A stretch of 19,725 bases of DNA from BTQM01 sp036985875 (GCA_036985875.1 BTQM01000012.1:1-19725), one strand, 5' to 3'. Counted from the stretch's first letter, positions 1 to 6,601 are shown. Made by a program: numbers and translations. The notes: generated from the letters alone by a model not told the origin.

Positions 1-645
1 GCACTCACGGGCAACCCGATCAGGAAAGAGATCATCGCTCCATTGAGAGACGGCGCTCATGAATTATTGAAGCTTGAAGAAGGTATTCCAGTACTCTTGG
101 TTTTGGGCGGATCACAAGGCGCGCAAATCATCAATGAAGCGATATTGGAGATAGCGCCCGTGCTTATTCAAAAATACCAGATCATACACCAAGTTGGACA
201 GAATAATTTGGAGGAGATGAGAAACACAGCCCGCGTCTTGATGGAAGGAATTGAGCATAAAGACAGGTATAAAATTTTTGGATATCTGGACGACAGGTTG
301 CTTAAGGCAGCGGCCGGCGTTGCAGATCTCGTGATATCGCGTGCGGGATCAACGATCTTCGAGATAGCAATATGGGGAATACCTTCTATTATCATTCCCA
401 TTACCGATTCCAATAAAAACCACCAGAGAAAGAATGCGTTCTCTTATGCGCGCACTGGTGCCTGCGAGGTTATTGAGGAATCCAACCTTACTCCGAACCT
501 ACTCGCATCGGAAATCGAAAGACTCATGGGAAACAAGGAAAAGAGGGAGAAGATGAGCAAGGCGGCGTTGGCATTCGGAACAACCGACGCGGCGGAGAAG
601 ATCGCGCGGGAAGTTATCAATATCTTGATCGAGCACCAAACCTGA
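1..645 (+). CDS. murG: MurG, UDP-GlcNAc:undecaprenyl-PP-MurNAc-pentapeptide transferase (5' truncated)
   Basis: C-terminal part of the glycosyltransferase that adds GlcNAc to lipid I to make lipid II at the inner face of the membrane. The gene enters from outside the window: the frame is open from base 1 and begins with TGNPIR, a family signature that lies well inside MurG. Later motifs are GGSQGA, HQVGQ, the long block from YLDDRL to SRAGSTIFEIAIWGIPSIIIP, and HQRKNA, which form the UDP-GlcNAc-binding C-terminal Rossmann half. About 214 codons are present, against roughly 350-360 for the family. A TTG at 43 is not the start because homology extends upstream of it. It ends with TGA, showing that TGA is a real stop in this genome. 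A 33-base imperfect hairpin follows at 657-689. Confidence 0.96.
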   Translation, partial: ALTGNPIRKEIIAPLRDGAHELLKLEEGIPVLLVLGGSQGAQIINEAILEIAPVLIQKYQIIHQVGQNNLEEMRNTARVLMEGIEHKDRYKIFGYLDDRLLKAAAGVADLVISRAGSTIFEIAIWGIPSIIIPITDSNKNHQRKNAFSYARTGACEVIEESNLTPNLLASEIERLMGNKEKREKMSKAALAFGTTDAAEKIAREVINILIEHQT

Positions 646-656
646 CACGCAAACAA

Positions 657-689
657 ATATACCCCGTACTTATACAGTGCGGAGTATAT
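657..689 (+). other. Imperfect hairpin after murG
   Basis: ATATAC (657-662) pairs with GTATAT (684-689). The stem continues inward through CCG/CGG after one C-A mismatch, then four more pairs including a G-U, closing a 5-base loop. It lies 12 bases after the murG stop but has no T-run, so it is a 3'-end stabilising structure or a weak terminator rather than a clear intrinsic terminator. The rest of 646-850 shows only AT-rich sequence and a possible gltX promoter. Confidence 0.45.
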
Positions 690-812
690 CAATGTTTGAA
701 CGAAGTGCTGGCATCATCTGAGCATCTTACATAATCTAGAGGAAATATGACCAAAATCCGGAGCAGGATTACATAACCCCCAGAAACATCATTTCAACCT
801 CACTGTATCCGT

Positions 813-818
813 TATAAA
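813..818 (+). promoter_or_regulatory. Possible -10 box for gltX
   Basis: TATAAA at 813-818 lies 32 bases before the gltX ATG, which would place the transcript start near 825. No convincing -35 hexamer stands 16-18 bases upstream. A second possibility is GATAGT at 839-844, only 6 bases before the ATG, matching the leaderless pattern seen elsewhere. The two cannot be separated by eye. Confidence 0.35.
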
Positions 819-850
819 ATGTTCATAATTGATAAAAGGATAGTTCTCTC

Positions 851-2194
851 ATGCAAAAAAAACAAGAAAGTGTCGTTACCCGCTTCGCACCGTCTCCAAC
901 CGGCGTGTTACATGTGGGATCTGCACGCACGGCGCTTTTTAATTTTCTCTTCGCCCGCAAACATGGCGGGAAATTCATTCTGCGGATGGAAGACACGGAC
1001 AAGAAGCGGTCAAAAAGGGAATACGACGACGATATTCTTGAAGGGCTTTCATGGCTTGGCATAGCGTATGATACGCTGTACCGCCAGTCGGAAAGGGGAA
1101 ATATTTATAAAAAACACCTAGAGAAACTGGTCGCGAACGGCTACGCTTACATATCAAAAGAGGAGTCAAAGGAAGAAGGGAAAAGAAGCGAGGTGGTGCG
1201 TTTCAAAAACCCGAACAGGAAAGTTGCCTTTAAAGACATCGTACGCGGCGACATTGAATTTGATACCACCGAGCTTGGCAACTTTGTTATCGCGAAAGAT
1301 ATGGAAACGCCGCTGTATCATCTGGCTGTCGTTGTTGACGACCTTGATATGGGCGTCACGCATGTTATACGTGGCGAGGATGGCATATCAAACACACCGC
1401 GACAAATCCTTATTCAGGAGGCCCTCGGTGCGCCACGCCCCCTCTACGCCCACATCCCGCTCATTCTGGCGCCAGACCGGTCGAAACTCTCGAAGCGGCA
1501 CGGGGCGGTCTCTGTGGTTGAGTTTAGGGAAAAAGGGTACCTGCCTGAAGCGTTGGTGAATTTCTTAGCGCTCATCGGGTGGAATCCGGGTGATGAAAGA
1601 GAGATTTTCACCATAGATGAACTGATAAAAGAATTTAGCCTGGAGAATGTGCAAAAAGGCGGGGGTGTATTTAATGTCGGAAAATTGGATTGGGTGAACA
1701 AAGAACATATCAAGAAGTTAAGCGCGGATAAGCTGAAGAAGAATATCATAAAACATCTTCCCGATAACATAAAAAAATTAGATGGCTACAATGAAAGAAC
1801 AATGGAAAAAATTATTCCCATTATCGTGGAGCATATCAATAGGTTCGGCGAGGTGGAAGAAATGGCCGAGAGGGGAGAGCTGGGTTACTTTTTTGAACGA
1901 CCGGAGTATGAAAAAGAAAAGATCGCATGGAAAGAAGATAGTCTCTCCGACGCGAAACGACACATTAATAAGATAGTGGGTTTGTTGCAAAATATTGAGC
2001 CGTTCACTATAGAGACGGTAAAGGATGCGATCTGGGATTATGCAACGGAACAGGGGAGAGGATCGGTGCTTTGGCCGATGCGCTACGCGCTCTCGGGTCG
2101 GAGCAAGTCGCCCGACCCTTTTACGCTGTCCGCCGCGTTGGGGAAGAAAGAAAGCATAGAACGGCTTGAGGCAGCATCACGTGCGCTTAACTAA
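851..2194 (+). CDS. gltX: Glutamyl-tRNA synthetase
   Basis: Class I aminoacyl-tRNA synthetase charging tRNA with glutamate in the cytoplasm. RFAPSPTG (residues 11-18) and the HIGH-type motif HVGSARTALF (from residue 21) form the ATP site. KLSKRHG (residues 212-218) is the KMSKS loop. GEDGISNTPRQI and the stem-contact region lie between them, and the anticodon-binding helical region fills the C-terminal third. At 447 residues it is close to the usual 465-490. The ATG at 851 is preceded by AAGGA at 836-840, a usable Shine-Dalgarno site 10 bases away. Its 3' end touches or overlaps the M23 peptidase gene. The sequence does not show whether the enzyme is discriminating or also charges tRNA-Gln, as in organisms that rely on GatCAB. 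Confidence 0.97.
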   Translation: MQKKQESVVTRFAPSPTGVLHVGSARTALFNFLFARKHGGKFILRMEDTDKKRSKREYDDDILEGLSWLGIAYDTLYRQSERGNIYKKHLEKLVANGYAYISKEESKEEGKRSEVVRFKNPNRKVAFKDIVRGDIEFDTTELGNFVIAKDMETPLYHLAVVVDDLDMGVTHVIRGEDGISNTPRQILIQEALGAPRPLYAHIPLILAPDRSKLSKRHGAVSVVEFREKGYLPEALVNFLALIGWNPGDEREIFTIDELIKEFSLENVQKGGGVFNVGKLDWVNKEHIKKLSADKLKKNIIKHLPDNIKKLDGYNERTMEKIIPIIVEHINRFGEVEEMAERGELGYFFERPEYEKEKIAWKEDSLSDAKRHINKIVGLLQNIEPFTIETVKDAIWDYATEQGRGSVLWPMRYALSGRSKSPDPFTLSAALGKKESIERLEAASRALN

Positions 2195-2195
2195 T

Positions 2196-3518
2196 ATGGT
2201 GTCCAGGAAACCAAAATACTTTTTTGCGTTTTTGTTTGCAGCGTTTTTTATCCTTGCCACTTTTTTCCCGCCGTCGGGAAACATCCAAGCCGGTCTAATG
2301 GAAGACTTGCGTGAGCGCATAGAGGAAAGAAATACGAAAATAGATGAGATCGAGAAAGAGATCGCATCCTACCAGCGAGAGATCAGCGAGCTGTCTGGAC
2401 AGGCAGTAACTCTCAAGAATTCTATAAGAACCCTTGATGTTACGAGAAAAAAACTGGGAGCAGACATACGAATCACTCAAAATCAGATCAACGCCACGGT
2501 GCTTAAAATACAAAAATTAGGACTTGAAGTTGAACAGAAGGAAGAGGAAATAACACGATCGGACAACGCGATCGCCGACATCATTCGGGAAGTTGACGAG
2601 GCCGAAACGCGCTCTCTGGTGGAGGTGATCTTGTCAAACGACACCTTCTCGGCATTTCTGGACGAAGTCGAAACCCTGCGGAGACTCCAGGGGAGTGTGA
2701 GCCGACGCCTTGGGGAACTTGAGTCATTGAAGGCGCAGCTGGAAGACGCAAAAGAGCAGAACGAGGCGGAAAAAGTTTCGTTGGTTGATTTCAGAACAGA
2801 GCTTGGCGACCGCAAGAAGATAGCTGATAACAACAAGGCCACGAAGCGCAGATTGCTTACCACGACAAAAAACAAAGAGTCCAATTATAAAAAGTTACTG
2901 GCGGAAAAAAAAGTGTTGAGGGAGACGTTTGAGAGAGAGCTTTTAGAGATCGAGTCGCAGTTGCGGGCTGTTATAGATCCCAACAGCATCCCCTCGGCGG
3001 GATCTGGCATATTCGCGCCACCGTTGTCGGATGTCGCATATAAATCTTGCTACGATGGAAGCACTAAGGCAAAAAATTGTATAACACAATATTTTGGCGA
3101 TACGCCATTTGCAAAATCCGGCGCGTACAACGGTAAGACGCATAATGGAATGGATCTCCGCGCCAGAACGCCGCAGAAAGTGAGAGCGGTGCTTGGCGGC
3201 ACGGTGGTAAGGGTTAACAGTGGCGTAGCGCCTAATTGCCAATATGGGAAGTGGGTGGTCATAAAACACAATAACGGACTTACTACTTTGTACGCACATA
3301 TGTCTCTTATAAAAGCAAGGGCGGGGCAGAAAGTGAATACAGGAGATGTGATAGGATATAGCGGTAACTCGGGATACTCTATTGGTCCACACTTACATCT
3401 TACTGTATATGCAAGTCAGGCTGTCACCTTCAAGGACTATAAGTGCAGGAGTGGTCTGACGGTCAGTATTCCCGTTGCAGCCCTTAACGCGTACCTCAAT
3501 CCGTTAGACTATCTTTGA
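2196..3518 (+). CDS. Membrane-anchored or secreted coiled-coil M23 (LytM/EnvC-like) peptidase
   Basis: Probable peptidoglycan hydrolase, or activator of one, working outside the membrane. Using the ATG at 2196, a positively charged start (MVSRKPK) leads into a hydrophobic segment at about residues 8-24, a signal peptide or anchor. Residues about 30-260 are rich in E, K, Q and R with heptad character, a long coiled coil as in EnvC and NlpD-type proteins. The C-terminal M23 domain keeps all zinc and catalytic residues: H316 and D320 (HNGMD), H368 (YAH), H399 and H401 (HLH). Four cysteines in the catalytic half (CYDG, NCITQ, NCQYG, YKCRSG) could form two disulfides in the exported protein. The ATG is one base after the gltX stop and has no Shine-Dalgarno. 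A GTG at 2181, in frame and preceded by GAGG at 2168-2171, is a credible alternative that overlaps gltX. Confidence 0.9.
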   Translation: MVSRKPKYFFAFLFAAFFILATFFPPSGNIQAGLMEDLRERIEERNTKIDEIEKEIASYQREISELSGQAVTLKNSIRTLDVTRKKLGADIRITQNQINATVLKIQKLGLEVEQKEEEITRSDNAIADIIREVDEAETRSLVEVILSNDTFSAFLDEVETLRRLQGSVSRRLGELESLKAQLEDAKEQNEAEKVSLVDFRTELGDRKKIADNNKATKRRLLTTTKNKESNYKKLLAEKKVLRETFERELLEIESQLRAVIDPNSIPSAGSGIFAPPLSDVAYKSCYDGSTKAKNCITQYFGDTPFAKSGAYNGKTHNGMDLRARTPQKVRAVLGGTVVRVNSGVAPNCQYGKWVVIKHNNGLTTLYAHMSLIKARAGQKVNTGDVIGYSGNSGYSIGPHLHLTVYASQAVTFKDYKCRSGLTVSIPVAALNAYLNPLDYL

Positions 3519-3533
3519 TAGGTCATATATAAT
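3505..3533 (+). promoter_or_regulatory. Promoter for the 105-residue membrane protein, probably leaderless
   Basis: TAGACT at 3505-3510 (four of six bases of TTGACA), a 17-base spacer and a perfect TATAAT at 3528-3533. The -35 lies inside the end of the M23 gene. Only 6 bases separate the -10 from the ATG at 3540, so transcription should begin at or within a base or two of the start codon. Confidence 0.6.
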
Positions 3534-3539
3534 GATTTC

Positions 3540-3857
3540 ATGTATAAGAAGTTGAGAACAAGGGGGGGGTTCATTAAACTGATCATCATCTTTATACTGG
3601 TGGTGGCTACAATCTCATATTTCGGCATTGATGTCGCAAGTATAGTTGAATCAAGGCCCGTACAAGCAGTATGGAGCTTCACAAGGACGCTTTTCACGCA
3701 ATATGTGTTCCCAACATTTTCGTATATTTGGGATAGCGTCCTACGTGATTTCATCTGGGAAGATGTCACGAACTTTTTTGAAAAAGCCGAGGAAGAGCTG
3801 AAAAACACGGACATTGAATCGTTTATAGACACCACGGCGATACCGGGCGGTAATTAA
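3540..3857 (+). CDS. Small single-pass membrane protein, function unknown
   Basis: This 105-residue protein matches no family I can name. A basic start (MYKKLRTRGG) precedes one hydrophobic helix at about residues 11-29. A mixed hydrophobic/aromatic region follows, then an acidic amphipathic stretch (EDVTNFFEKAEEEL) and a short polar tail ending PGGN. The likely topology is N-terminus in, with most of the chain outside or membrane-associated. It lies 21 bases after the M23 peptidase on the same strand, but a good promoter sits right before it. Nearness to the M23 peptidase hints at a cell-envelope role, by inference only. There is no Shine-Dalgarno. A run of eight G at 3562-3569 falls within codons 8-10, where slippage would shift the frame. 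Confidence 0.75.
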   Translation: MYKKLRTRGGFIKLIIIFILVVATISYFGIDVASIVESRPVQAVWSFTRTLFTQYVFPTFSYIWDSVLRDFIWEDVTNFFEKAEEELKNTDIESFIDTTAIPGGN

Positions 3858-3866
3858 AGGTCGCTC

Positions 3867-4028
3867 GGATTCTGCTGTGAGGAAACGTGCTCACGGTGAA
3901 AGGAAATTACAGTCGTCTTACGACAAAAAATGTATAACTCGTCCAGAGTCCTCAAACAGATACATTTTTCTGTTCGCCTCCTTAATTTCTCTTTCACCTT
4001 ACCGCAATGTTTCCTCACAGCAAAATCC
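3867..4028 (+). ncRNA. Candidate structured RNA or MITE-like palindromic element (element A)
   Basis: A 162-base block folds on itself at four levels. The closing helix pairs 3867-3886 with 4009-4028, 20 positions with one mismatch. After an internal loop, 3895-3909 pairs with 3983-3998 (15 pairs with a one-base bulge). A side hairpin GTCGT-CTT-ACGAC lies at 3912-3924. An apical helix joins 3926-3935 to 3960-3969 (10 pairs). A perfect intrinsic terminator follows 13 bases later. The long rod with an open internal loop resembles 6S RNA in shape and size, but I see no 6S sequence signature. TCGCT occurs on both sides (3861-3865 and 4029-4033), which could instead be a 5-bp target duplication of a non-autonomous mobile element. 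A weak promoter (TAGACA 3826-3831, TAATTA 3851-3856, 19-base spacer) lies upstream. Confidence 0.4.
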
Positions 4029-4040
4029 TCGCTTTGTCGG

Positions 4041-4067
4041 AAAAAACGAGGTGTAACCTCGTTTTTT
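4041..4067 (+). terminator. Intrinsic terminator, able to act both ways
   Basis: AAAAAACGAGGT and ACCTCGTTTTTT form a perfect 12-bp palindrome with a 3-base loop (GTA). The T-run on + ends the gltX to 105-residue-protein transcript or the candidate RNA of element A. The mirror A-run lets it work on - as well. CGAGG at 4047-4051 could also pair with CCTCG at 4027-4031, which would disrupt the terminator. Confidence 0.85.
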
Positions 4068-4094
4068 ATAAAGAAAAACCATGCCTGCTAGGCC

Positions 4095-4110
4095 TGCCTG
4101 CCGGCAGGCA
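4095..4110. repeat. 16-bp GC-rich perfect palindrome
   Basis: TGCCTGCCGGCAGGCA is fully self-complementary, with a further TGCCTGC copy at 4082-4088. It stands out in an AT-rich spacer and looks like a highly iterated palindrome or REP-type unit. Only one full copy is in this window, so its repeat status is inferred. Confidence 0.5.
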
Positions 4111-4125
4111 CGGGTTTGAAAAGAA

Positions 4126-4163
4126 ATACTATGTCGCAAAATAAACATTGTGCGACATAGTAT
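4126..4163. repeat. 13-bp perfect inverted repeat
   Basis: ATACTATGTCGCA (4126-4138) and TGCGACATAGTAT (4151-4163) flank a 12-base AT-rich loop. GCTTTAAAAGC follows. There is no T-run on either strand, so it is not a terminator. It could be an operator, a stable hairpin, or two abutting ends of a lost mobile element. The rest of 4164-4243 holds only a weak AGGGG/CCCCT pair (4176-4180, 4193-4197). Confidence 0.6.
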
Positions 4164-4244
4164 GCTTTAAAAGCTAGGGGCATAACAATAATCCCCTCTG
4201 GCACGAAAGTACTACAATTCCACACTCCTTTCCCGTGGCCCATT

Positions 4245-4276
4245 AAAAAAACCCGCATCAGTTGAACGATGCGGGT
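4245..4276 (-). terminator. Intrinsic terminator of the HExxH gene
   Basis: ACCCGCATC (4251-4259) and GATGCGGGT (4268-4276) form a 9-bp GC-rich stem with an 8-base loop. Read on -, the stem is followed at once by a run of T (A at 4245-4251 on +). It begins 6 bases after the stop of the gene ending at 4282. Confidence 0.92.
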
Positions 4277-4281
4277 AAATA

Positions 4282-4950
4282 CTATCTATCCTTGAAAATC
4301 ATCCCTTTCCCTTTGAGAACCAACAAGAGTTTACAATTAAAATAATTCTCGTAGGAATCCAAGCATTGCTTTACAAACATTTTCGCAACATGCGCATTTA
4401 GGGTAATCCCGAACTTTCGTTCAAGTTTGCGTGCCGCACGAAGAGCAAAGGCCCACGCATTCCGTTCAGACAACATGGTTGTTTCTCGCTCTTCCTTGAG
4501 TGCCCGCAAACGTTTTTCGGGATACGTATTGTTTGGATCTTTCAATTCTTCCAAAAGAACACGTTCCTTGGCGGCAATTACCAGTTCCCCTTGCACCATG
4601 CCGTGGAGATGACCCGCCTCATGAAGAAAAGAAAGCAAGTCCCCAGTCCCCCTGCAAAGTTTACTAACGAAGATAAGCATCTTGGGAAAATGAGGAAAGT
4701 CGAAAAACACTCTGTATTCTAGGGGAACGGTCCCGGCATGCCATCTTCCGTCCTGAGAAAACACTAACGCGGTTTTCTCAGGAGCAAGCGTCAACAGATC
4801 AAGAACCACCGTTCTTCCCTTTTTCAGTACCACCCTCGGCTTCCATCCTAACACCACAATCTCCACTCCGCCTCCAAGTGGGGCCACACTGCGGGTACGG
4901 AGGCGTTCAAGCGCGTTTTTCAGCTTCGCGAAAAGCTTTCGGATACACAT
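4282..4950 (-). CDS. Putative zinc metallopeptidase-like protein with HExxH motif
   Basis: The 222-residue protein is not one I can assign to a named family. Its key feature is HEAGH (H110, E111, H114) inside a hydrophobic helix (LLSFLHEAGHLHG). Further on, E162 lies in SERNAWAFALRAARKLERKF, the spacing and style of the third zinc ligand helix in ImmA/IrrE-like and related gluzincin-type peptidases. There is no signal peptide; the first 25 residues are very basic. A beta-rich region (about 30-90) precedes the motif. I chose the ATG at 4950 because AAGGAGGT (4956-4963) lies 5 bases upstream, the best Shine-Dalgarno in the window; an upstream in-frame TTG at 4971 is unsupported. It is monocistronic, with a promoter at 5012-5040 and a terminator at 4245-4276. 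An ImmA-like role would predict a repressor partner, but none is adjacent. Confidence 0.8.
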   Translation of the reverse strand: MCIRKLFAKLKNALERLRTRSVAPLGGGVEIVVLGWKPRVVLKKGRTVVLDLLTLAPEKTALVFSQDGRWHAGTVPLEYRVFFDFPHFPKMLIFVSKLCRGTGDLLSFLHEAGHLHGMVQGELVIAAKERVLLEELKDPNNTYPEKRLRALKEERETTMLSERNAWAFALRAARKLERKFGITLNAHVAKMFVKQCLDSYENYFNCKLLLVLKGKGMIFKDR

Positions 4951-5011
4951 AAAGCACCTCCTTATATTCAAAGTTCATCATATTGCGCACTTACACGCAA
5001 AATCTATAAGA

Positions 5012-5040
5012 ATAGTACGTCTTATATGTTATTTTGTCAA
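5012..5040 (-). promoter_or_regulatory. Sigma70-type promoter of the HExxH gene
   Basis: On -, a perfect TTGACA (5035-5040), a 17-base spacer and TACTAT (5012-5017, four of six matches). The start of transcription is expected near 5005, giving a 5' leader of about 55 bases that ends in the strong AAGGAGGT site. Unlike most genes here, this one has a conventional leader. Confidence 0.75.
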
Positions 5041-5059
5041 TGATACGCGGCGGCGCTCT

Positions 5060-5677
5060 CTATAGGATGAAATTCACTAAAAGAGGGGCTGTAATGAAGC
5101 TCTCAATAAATGCCGCCAGCACAAGAAGAGGAAAAACGACCCTCCAATAGGCCGAAAGCGCCGCACGTACGTGCGGCTTAACGGTGCCTTTATGCTTTAA
5201 TTTTTTATAAAACACCTCTCCCAGCCATACTCCGTAACCTGCCGCAAAGATCATCGCGGGAATCTCAAAAATTCCGTGCGGAAGCGTTCCCGCAATAATT
5301 GACAGAGCGCTTGTTTGAGCCGCTACCACGGAGGCAACAACGCCAATCGCATAGCCATTCAGTAAGATAAATAACACCGGGAACACACCGAACAATATAC
5401 CCAAAAACATCATGGCAAGCGTTTTAATTGCATTATTAAACAGAATAATTAAAAAAATGCCTACCGGACCAAATTCTTCAAGAAAACCCAGCTCCGACAC
5501 CGCCTGTGTCACACCTTCCCTCGCCGCTTGTGGGTAAAGCTCCGCTGCAACAAATCCAAAGGTTGCGGAAATGATGAGAAGCAATGTAAGCACTTCAAGA
5601 TAGAGCCGTATATTATCGTTTATGGTTATGGTGAAAAAATTTTTCATGTCCATATTGTATGTCAAATGAGTCCGCAT
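5060..5677 (-). CDS. SpoIIM (stage II sporulation protein M, DUF95)-like membrane protein
   Basis: Polytopic inner-membrane protein of the SpoIIM/DUF95 family, common in non-sporulating bacteria and archaea, where its function is unknown. Hydrophobic segments lie at about residues 26-46, 70-88, 90-110, 112-132 and 180-200. The family signature LPHGIFEIPAMIFAAGYG occupies about residues 132-149. The C-terminus has the conserved ESFITAPLL. The 205-residue length fits the family. It follows the MGMT-type gene on -. With the ATG at 5677 (GAGGG just upstream) it overlaps that gene by 16 bases, suggesting translational coupling. ATGs at 5653 or 5647 would give a start nearer the first conserved residues. 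The family name does not imply sporulation. No terminator follows; the next gene's promoter begins 20 bases on. Confidence 0.85.
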   Translation of the reverse strand: MRTHLTYNMDMKNFFTITINDNIRLYLEVLTLLLIISATFGFVAAELYPQAAREGVTQAVSELGFLEEFGPVGIFLIILFNNAIKTLAMMFLGILFGVFPVLFILLNGYAIGVVASVVAAQTSALSIIAGTLPHGIFEIPAMIFAAGYGVWLGEVFYKKLKHKGTVKPHVRAALSAYWRVVFPLLVLAAFIESFITAPLLVNFIL

Positions 5678-5925
5678 ATACCCTCATTCGCCAAAAGTAT
5701 CTTCTTCCTGCCCGCTCCCCTATTATACCCGCCTGCTACCCCGTCAGAACGAACAACGCGATGACAGGGAATGTCCGAATAATAATTCTTACTAAGAATA
5801 TTACCCACCGCGCGATACGCCCCGGAACTTCCCGCTTTTTGCGCAACTTCTTTATAAGTTAACACTTCTCCCCGCGGAATAGTTTTAATAATGCGTAGAA
5901 CTTTTTGTGTAAATGTATGAGACAT
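5662..5925 (-). CDS. MGMT-family DNA alkyltransferase domain protein (ogt/ATL-like)
   Basis: A short 87-residue protein equal to the C-terminal DNA-binding and active-site domain of O6-alkylguanine-DNA alkyltransferase. It has the winged-helix region (TYKEVAQKAG), the arginine-finger segment YRAVGNIL (R38), and the active-site motif PCHRV with Cys at residue 54, then SDG..GGY..G...K..LL..EG. Full Ogt/MGMT proteins are about 160-180 residues with an extra N-terminal domain; stand-alone versions are usually alkyltransferase-like (ATL) proteins. Most ATLs have Trp or Ala instead of Cys, so this one may still accept alkyl groups. It starts 15 bases after the endonuclease III gene and overlaps the SpoIIM-like gene, forming a small repair run. 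No Shine-Dalgarno is visible. Confidence 0.9.
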   Translation of the reverse strand: MSHTFTQKVLRIIKTIPRGEVLTYKEVAQKAGSSGAYRAVGNILSKNYYSDIPCHRVVRSDGVAGGYNRGAGRKKILLANEGICGLI

Positions 5926-5940
5926 ATGTTCTTGCTACTA

Positions 5941-6588
5941 TCATATCTTACTTAGAGGACAGGGCACATGGTCATGCAATGGCCGCGCCGGACAATATTT
6001 ACGCCCGTACTCGATCATAAGGCATGTAAAATCGAACCACTCTTTCTTCGGCAAGATCGCCATCAGATCCTGCTCTATCTTGTCGGGATCGTCCTGCATC
6101 GTGAGCCCCAGAAGGCGCGAGAGGCGTCTCACATGCGTGTCCACCGCAACCCCCTCCACGATGCCGTATGCGTTGCCCAGCACGACGTTCGCCGTCTTGC
6201 GCGCCACTCCAGGAAGCGCGAGCATCGCTTCCATCGTTTTGGGGATCCCCCCTCCGTATTTCTCTCTGACCATCTTCGCCGACGCAAGGATATTTCTTGC
6301 TTTGTTGCGATAAAAGCCGGTAGGGCGGATGTCTTGTTCAAAGTCTTTCGGATCAGCTCTCACATAATCGTCCAGCGTCTTGTATTTCTTGAAAAGCCGT
6401 GCGGTCACCTCGTTCACCTTTTTGTCGGTGCATTGCGCGGAAAGTATCACCGCGACGAGCAGTTCCCAATTGTTGGAATACTTGAGCGAGATTCTCGCAC
6501 GAGGAAAAAGCTTCTTCAGCTCCCGCACTATTTTTGCCGCCCTCTTTTTGCGTGTCTCAAGTTGTTTTTGCGTAAATCTTTGCCGCAC
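5941..6588 (-). CDS. nth: Endonuclease III (DNA glycosylase/AP lyase) with incomplete Fe-S loop
   Basis: Base-excision repair enzyme removing oxidised pyrimidines. The helix-hairpin-helix is LPGVARKTANVVLG with catalytic Lys131, and the catalytic Asp150 lies in AVDTHVRRLSRLLG. Using the GTG at 6588 the protein has 215 residues, like E. coli Nth (211). That start is supported by TATAGT 7 bases upstream (a leaderless pattern) and by lack of conservation further up, although the frame stays open to 6711. The usual [4Fe-4S] loop C-x6-C-x2-C-x5-C is damaged. Only C199 and C210 remain; Asp stands where the second Cys is expected, and the stop TGA falls exactly at the fourth Cys position, followed by TAG TAG. 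The catalytic core looks intact, so activity without a cluster is possible. It leads the run nth, MGMT-like, SpoIIM-like. Confidence 0.9.
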   Translation of the reverse strand: MRQRFTQKQLETRKKRAAKIVRELKKLFPRARISLKYSNNWELLVAVILSAQCTDKKVNEVTARLFKKYKTLDDYVRADPKDFEQDIRPTGFYRNKARNILASAKMVREKYGGGIPKTMEAMLALPGVARKTANVVLGNAYGIVEGVAVDTHVRRLSRLLGLTMQDDPDKIEQDLMAILPKKEWFDFTCLMIEYGRKYCPARPLHDHVPCPLSKI

Positions 6589-6595
6589 GCGTATT

Positions 6596-6601
6596 ACTAT
6601 A
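6596..6601 (-). promoter_or_regulatory. Extended -10 box of nth (leaderless)
   Basis: On -, TATAGT is preceded by TGG (extended -10) and lies 7 bases before the GTG start at 6588, so the transcript would begin at or next to the start codon. A seven-C run (G at 6612-6618 on +) lies in the spacer between this box and any -35; changes in its length would alter promoter spacing. Confidence 0.5.

Noticed and set aside
747..776. Nine-codon leader peptide with a nearby GAGG before gltX
   Set aside because: It is too short to support, spacing to GAGG is only 4 bases, and no run of regulatory codons or attenuator follows.
3867..4028. Element A as tmRNA, RNase P RNA or SRP RNA
   Set aside because: No tRNA-like acceptor end, no RNase P core motifs and no SRP apical loop sequence could be found; GAGGAAA alone is not enough.
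4126..4163. 13-bp inverted repeat as an integron attC site or terminator
   Set aside because: No attC core motifs, no integrase nearby, and no T-run on either strand.
4951..4971. TTG start at 4971 for the HExxH gene
   Set aside because: The Shine-Dalgarno AAGGAGGT at 4956-4963 would lie inside the gene; it is placed correctly for the ATG at 4950.
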